A stretch of 64,000 nt of DNA from Modestobacter roseus. Lineage in GTDB: Bacteria; Actinomycetota; Actinomycetes; Mycobacteriales; Geodermatophilaceae. Below are positions 60,108-64,000 of the stretch, piece by piece; the first letter of the stretch is position 1; every line of letters starts with the position of its first letter. Both the position numbers and the translations under genes were made by a program. Below the pieces are notes generated by a model, which had not been told where the DNA came from, did not search any database, and was given only the letters and a program-made list of their open reading frames with translations. The DNA is taken from NCBI RefSeq assembly GCF_007994135.1, contig NZ_VLKF01000001.1, positions 310,001 through 374,000 of the forward strand, in the 5' to 3' direction.

Positions 60108-61655
60108 TCACGCCGGGGCCGGGACCGGCTCGGCGGTGGGCTCGGGGAGCCGGTGCCGGGCGGGCAGGAACGCCAGGACGACGACGGCGCCGACCGCGCT
60201 GGCCACCGCGCACACCCACGACCCCGCGCTGACGCCGTCCAGGAAGGCCTGCCGGACCGCCTCGGTGGCGTTGCCCGGCACCTGCCCGGCGACGGCCAGG
60301 CCGGCGAACACCGAGTCGGCCGCGCCCTCGGCGGCCTGCGCCGGGGCGCCGGCCGCGGTGAGCCCGTCGACCACGGCCGGGCCGTACACGGTGCTGAGCA
60401 CCGAGCCGACGACCGCGACGCCCAGGGTGCCGCCGACCTCCCGCACGGTGTCGTTCACCGCCGACCCCGCGCCGGCCTGGTCGCCGCGCAGCGCGCCCAT
60501 CACGGCCTCGGTGGCCGGGCTGGTGACCAGGCCGAGACCGGCGGCCATCAGCACCATCGCCAGCACGATCCGGCCCCAGTAGGCCGACTCCAGCGTGGTG
60601 CCGGTGGCGACGACGAACCCGGCGGCCATGGTGGCCAGCCCGGCCGCGACGACGAGCTTGGTGCCCACCGCCCGCATCGCGACGATCGCCAGCGGTGCGG
60701 TGACGGCGATGACGGTGGCGAACGGGAGCGTGGCCACGCCGGCGGTGAGCGTGCCGTAGCCCCGGACCGACTGGAAGTACTGGGTGATCATGAAGATGAA
60801 CCCGAACAGGCTGAAGAAGGCCAGCGCGATGGCCCCGCTGCCGACCGACACCCGCGGGTCGCGGAACAGCCGGACGTCCAGCAGCGGCTCGGGGGTGCGC
60901 AGCTCGCGGGCGACGAACGCGGCGAGCACCAGCACCGCGGCCGCGTAGCCGCCCAGGGTGGTCGCCGAACCCCAGCCGTGTCCGGGTGCCTCGATCGTCG
61001 TCCAGACCAGCAGGCCGATGCCGAGCACCGAGGCGGCGGCGCCGCCGAGGTCGAAGCCGTGCGCTCGGGCAGACCGGGACTCCGGGACCAGCAGCCGCCC
61101 GGCGACCAGGGCGACCGCCGCGATCGGCAGGTTGACCAGGAAGACCGAGCCCCAGGCGAAGTGCTCCAGCAGCAGGCCGCCGGTGACCGGGCCGATGGCC
61201 ACCGACAGGCCGGTGACCGCCGACCACACGCCCAGCGCGGTGGCCCGCTCCCGGCGGTCGGTGAACGTGGTGACCAGCAGGGCGAGGGTCGCCGGGTAGA
61301 TCGCCGCCGCGGCCACGCCCATCGCCGCGCGGCCGGCGATGAGCTGGTCGGTGCTGGCGGCCATCGAGGCCAGCGCCGAGGTCAGCGCGAATCCGAGCAG
61401 TCCGGCCTGCAGCACCCGCCGCCGGCCGAAGCGGTCGCCGAGCGCGCCGCCGAGCAGCAGCAGGGCCGCGAAGGCCAGCGTGTAGCCGTCGACGACCCAC
61501 TGCAGGTCGCTCGTGCTGGCCGACAGCTCGCGGCTGAGGGTCGGCAGGGCGACGTTGACGATCGTGTTGTCGATGCTGACCAGCAGCACGGACAGGCAGA
61601 GCACGGTGAGCACCCACCACCGACGGGTGGTGGGCGCAGGTGGGGGAGTGGGCAT
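60108..61655 (-). CDS. DHA2-type MFS drug transporter with divergent TetR regulator
   Basis: A 515-residue, 14-helix DHA2 transporter: SIDNTIVNVALPTLSREL, motif A GGALGDRFGRRRVLQ and motif C GLSVAIGPVTGGLLLEHF. The ATG at 61655 is divergent from a TetR-family gene, with a TTGTAGAAC/GTTCTACAA inverted repeat between them. It is therefore probably an inducible drug efflux pump repressed by that regulator. Confidence 0.92.
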   Translation of the reverse strand: MPTPPPAPTTRRWWVLTVLCLSVLLVSIDNTIVNVALPTLSRELSASTSDLQWVVDGYTLAFAALLLLGGALGDRFGRRRVLQAGLLGFALTSALASMAASTDQLIAGRAAMGVAAAAIYPATLALLVTTFTDRRERATALGVWSAVTGLSVAIGPVTGGLLLEHFAWGSVFLVNLPIAAVALVAGRLLVPESRSARAHGFDLGGAAASVLGIGLLVWTTIEAPGHGWGSATTLGGYAAAVLVLAAFVARELRTPEPLLDVRLFRDPRVSVGSGAIALAFFSLFGFIFMITQYFQSVRGYGTLTAGVATLPFATVIAVTAPLAIVAMRAVGTKLVVAAGLATMAAGFVVATGTTLESAYWGRIVLAMVLMAAGLGLVTSPATEAVMGALRGDQAGAGSAVNDTVREVGGTLGVAVVGSVLSTVYGPAVVDGLTAAGAPAQAAEGAADSVFAGLAVAGQVPGNATEAVRQAFLDGVSAGSWVCAVASAVGAVVVLAFLPARHRLPEPTAEPVPAPA

Positions 61656-61668
61656 GGCGGCCTCCGGC

Positions 61669-61710
61669 TTGTAGAACGGTGTGCCAGAACAGTAGGACCA
61701 TGTTCTACAA
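61669..61710. promoter_or_regulatory. TetR operator between the MFS pump and its regulator
   Basis: TTGTAGAAC (61669-61677) and GTTCTACAA (61702-61710) are exact inverted copies 24 bp apart. An inner AGAACA (61686-61691) faces TGTTCT (61701-61706). The layout allows two overlapping TetR sites covering both promoters. Confidence 0.6.
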
Positions 61711-61745
61711 CTGGGCAAGAGGGATCGGTGCAGGAGGATGAGGTC

Positions 61746-62342
61746 GTGACAGATGTCAGGCCCGGCGCCGGGCGCACCCCCAGCCGTGCGGTCGAGCAGG
61801 CGCTGGTCGACGCGGCGGAGCGGGTGCTGGTGCGCGACGGGCTGGGCGCGGTCACGGTGCGGGCCGTCGCGACCGAGGCGGGCGTGGCGCCGATGGGCGT
61901 CTACAACCGCTTCGGCAGCAAGGACGGGCTGATCGCCGCCGTGCTGGTGCGCGGCTTCGACGGGTTGCGCGGCGCGGTGACCGCGGACGACGACGCCGAC
62001 CCGCTGGCCCGGCTGCTGGCCAGCGGGCGCAACTACCGGCTCTTCGCGCTGGACCGGCCGCAGCACTACGGCGCGATGTTCGGGGGGCGGCCGCTGCCCA
62101 CCGAGGGCGCCGACGAGCTGGTCGCGGCGGCGACGGCCGCATTCGAGGCACTGGTCGGGCACGTCCGGTACGCGATGGCGCGCGGGGCGCTGCGTGACGG
62201 GGACCCGGTCGAGGCAGCGCAGGTCATCTGGAGCTCGGTGCACGGGGCGGTGAGCCTGGAGCTCGGTGGGGCGGTGCTCACCCCCGATCCGTCGGCCACC
62301 TACGAGACGCTGCTGCGGATGCTGCTGGCCGGCCTGGCCTGA
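61746..62342 (+). CDS. TetR-family repressor
   Basis: A 198-residue TetR protein. The N-terminal HTH has VTVRAVATEAGVAPMGVYNR and FGSKDGLIAAVLVRG, and the C-terminal ligand-binding half is helical. GTG 61746 was chosen because AGGAGG lies 8 bp upstream; an in-frame GTG at 61728 would put that site inside the coding region. It is divergent from, and probably represses, the MFS pump at 60108-61655. Confidence 0.9.
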   Translation: MTDVRPGAGRTPSRAVEQALVDAAERVLVRDGLGAVTVRAVATEAGVAPMGVYNRFGSKDGLIAAVLVRGFDGLRGAVTADDDADPLARLLASGRNYRLFALDRPQHYGAMFGGRPLPTEGADELVAAATAAFEALVGHVRYAMARGALRDGDPVEAAQVIWSSVHGAVSLELGGAVLTPDPSATYETLLRMLLAGLA

Positions 62343-62434
62343 CCCCTTCGGGGGCGGTCGACGCACGATCCGGCGGCCGGGGCTCAAGCTCCGGCCGGGA
62401 CTGCCGACCTCTCCTGGGACGGAAGGGGTCGATC

Positions 62435-62617
62435 ATGATGGTGTTGGCGTGCAACGCGGTGGGGCAGGCGGCGCTGGCCGCAGGGGTGGCGTCGCTGGAC
62501 GACGCCCTGCCCGAGCAGCTGCTCTACGTGGCGGGGTGGATGAGCACCGCCACCGACCTGACCCAGCAGTCGATGCTGATCGCCGACCTGGGGTCCACCT
62601 TCGACGTGCTCATCTAG
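62435..62617 (+). CDS. 60-aa hypothetical protein
   Basis: A 60-residue protein with no recognised family, beginning MMVLACNAVGQAALAAGVAS and ending TFDVLI. It has no charged clusters and no clear transmembrane helix. GGAAGGGG 7-8 bp before the ATG supports translation. It is convergent with the DUF2786 gene and overlaps its stop by 4 bp. Confidence 0.5.
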   Translation: MMVLACNAVGQAALAAGVASLDDALPEQLLYVAGWMSTATDLTQQSMLIADLGSTFDVLI

Positions 62618-63825
62618 CCGGGCAGGGCGCGGCGACCGCCGCCGAGGTCCGCCTCGTCGGCCGCCCTCCGCCCGGCGTCCCAGCCGGCCGGGTCGACCAT
62701 CGGCCCCTGCCGCCGCCGGACGTGCGGGAAGAGCTCCTCGACCGCCCGGTCGACGGTGGCCTCGCGGTCGGCCAGCAGCGGCACCAGCGCGCCGCCGTAC
62801 GTGGCCCGCGCCTCGGCCCGGGCGGCGTCGCGGGCGTCGGTGAGCCGCTCGGCGACCCGGGCGGCGTAGGCCAGCCAGAAGCCCCGCCGCCACGCCGTCG
62901 CGCGGGTGCGGGAGCCGCCCTCGCGCAGCTCGTGGTCCAGCGCCCGGCCCGCCTGCACCAGCAGCGAGGTGACCAGCAGCTCGACCAGGTCCAGGTCGGC
63001 GGCGAACCCGACCAGCGTGGCGATCCCGAAGGCCGGCATCAGCACCACCCGCACGCCGTTGGCGGCGGCCACGCCCTGCAGCACCGCGGCCTTGGCCTCC
63101 ACGTGCGGGTCGTCGAGGTGGAACCGGCGCGCGGTGACCCCGCCCTCGCCGATGCCGGTGGCCCCCTCGCCCATCGCGGCGTCGATCGCGTGCCGGGCCA
63201 TCAGCTCCTGCGCCTTCGCCGTCAGCGCCTCGGCCTCCGCGGCGAACTCGGTGGACTCCGCCTTGGCCAGCAGGCCGCGGATCCGGCCGAGCGCCCGCTC
63301 GTCGGTGACGACGGCGGGGCCGGGAGCCGCCCCGGCCGTCCACCGGGACGGCGGGGGGAGCAGCTCCTCCACCCGGGGCAGGCCCCGCAGCACGCCGATC
63401 ACGCGCAGCACCTCGCGCCAGGCCGCCGCCGCGGGAGTCCCCTCCGCGCGCCACCACTCGCTGACCGTGCCGCCGCGCGCGTCGAGCGCGGCCAGCTGCG
63501 CCGACCAGGCGGCCGGGGCGGCGTCGGCGCCGGCCGGGGCCGACCCGGCGATCACCGTGGCCGCCAGCCGGGCGGCGCGCTGGGTGGCCCGGCGGCGGAC
63601 CACGTGCACGACGTCGGCCGGCTGCCAGCCGCCCTCCCACAGGTGCGGGAGCAGGTCGCCGATCACCCGCTGGGCCTGCCCGTCGCTGTCCACCCCGGGG
63701 TCGCGGCTGGTCAGCCGGACGACGACCCGGTCCAGGTCGGCGACCCGCACCCCGGGTTCGGCCGCCAGCCGGCCACCGGCCAGCAGCAGTCGCAGCACGT
63801 CGTCGGTCGTCGTCGTCCCCGGCAC
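62614..63825 (-). CDS. DUF2786-domain protein
   Basis: A 403-residue protein with the DUF2786 motif RIRGLLAKAESTEFAAEAEA and LTAKAQELMARHAID in its middle (about 185-220). A C-terminal helical region follows (LVGFAADLDLVELLVTSLLV). It has no signal peptide. The function of the family is unknown; in phages and actinobacteria it often accompanies DNA-processing genes. The first 180 residues are less conserved in character and Ala-rich. The GTG start has GGAGG 5-7 bp upstream. Confidence 0.8.
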   Translation of the reverse strand: MPGTTTTDDVLRLLLAGGRLAAEPGVRVADLDRVVVRLTSRDPGVDSDGQAQRVIGDLLPHLWEGGWQPADVVHVVRRRATQRAARLAATVIAGSAPAGADAAPAAWSAQLAALDARGGTVSEWWRAEGTPAAAAWREVLRVIGVLRGLPRVEELLPPPSRWTAGAAPGPAVVTDERALGRIRGLLAKAESTEFAAEAEALTAKAQELMARHAIDAAMGEGATGIGEGGVTARRFHLDDPHVEAKAAVLQGVAAANGVRVVLMPAFGIATLVGFAADLDLVELLVTSLLVQAGRALDHELREGGSRTRATAWRRGFWLAYAARVAERLTDARDAARAEARATYGGALVPLLADREATVDRAVEELFPHVRRRQGPMVDPAGWDAGRRAADEADLGGGRRALPG

Positions 63826-64000
63826 GGGACCTCCTCGTCGGTGGGGTGCCCCAGCGTGCGGGAGCGGCGTCGTCGGTGGGCGCCGGTCCCGCAGTCGGTG
63901 GACGACGGCCCCACCTGTGGACGGCGGTGGGCGGATCCGGGCCCGGCCACCCAGCCTGCCAGCGGCCTGGACGGCCGCCGCTCAGGACCCTCCGGTGCCC

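Overview
The window is chromosomal DNA from a very GC-rich actinobacterium. Almost all coding regions use G/C third positions, GTG starts and 4-bp ATGA/GTGA overlaps are common, and there is a complete Kdp system plus many PAS/GAF/SpoIIE phosphatases and DHA2-type MFS pumps. The overall gene style resembles Geodermatophilaceae (Blastococcus, Geodermatophilus, Modestobacter). That family assignment is an inference, not a proof.

Region by region. 1-4 kb: a partial TauE/SafE exporter, then a DUF47-Pit-MFS phosphate-uptake operon on the minus strand. 4-8.4 kb: a copper-handling operon (CopC-CopD fusion, YcnI, SCO1-like lipoprotein, and a membrane protein split into two coupled frames). 8.5-10.3 kb: an M23 peptidase and a small XRE regulator/membrane-protein cassette with the same 24-bp repeat family on both sides. 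10.4-20.4 kb: the potassium region, with kdpDE on the minus strand and a 27-aa ORF plus kdpFABC on the plus strand. Two tiny membrane-protein genes, a DedA-like gene and an AraC/VOC pair lie between them. A CGTCAAG motif repeated at 11-bp spacing occurs at three places here and looks like the KdpE operator.

20.5-26.4 kb: directly after a tRNA-Ala(GGC) gene and its terminator, base and codon use change to a clearly lower GC style. This segment holds a SIR2-HerA antiphage pair, a HEPN-motif protein, and a beta-protein/sce7725-like gene convergent with an sce7726-family nuclease-like gene. It reads as a defence island. No integrase or second attachment site was found, and the far edge has scars: a short gene remnant and an MMPL transporter that has lost its C-terminal half.

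28-34 kb: an RNA-processing cluster (HD-domain CCA/polymerase-type nucleotidyltransferase coupled to an RlaP-type nucleotidyltransferase, and an RNB ribonuclease) plus an M48 membrane protease. 34-41 kb: a MarR/extradiol dioxygenase divergon with two matching operators, a hydrolase, a DUF222-HNH gene behind an SOS box, an Ltp-repeat lipoprotein and an orphan benzoylformate decarboxylase.

41-64 kb: two paralogous PAS-GAF-SpoIIE phosphatases (one coupled to an RsbW-like kinase) and a mirror-symmetric pair of XRE/SDR divergons. A frameshifted MFS pump follows. Next come a retron-like reverse transcriptase followed by a small two-TM protein, and a GGDEF-EAL protein. An APC permease, MFS/TetR resistance modules and a DUF2786 protein close the window.
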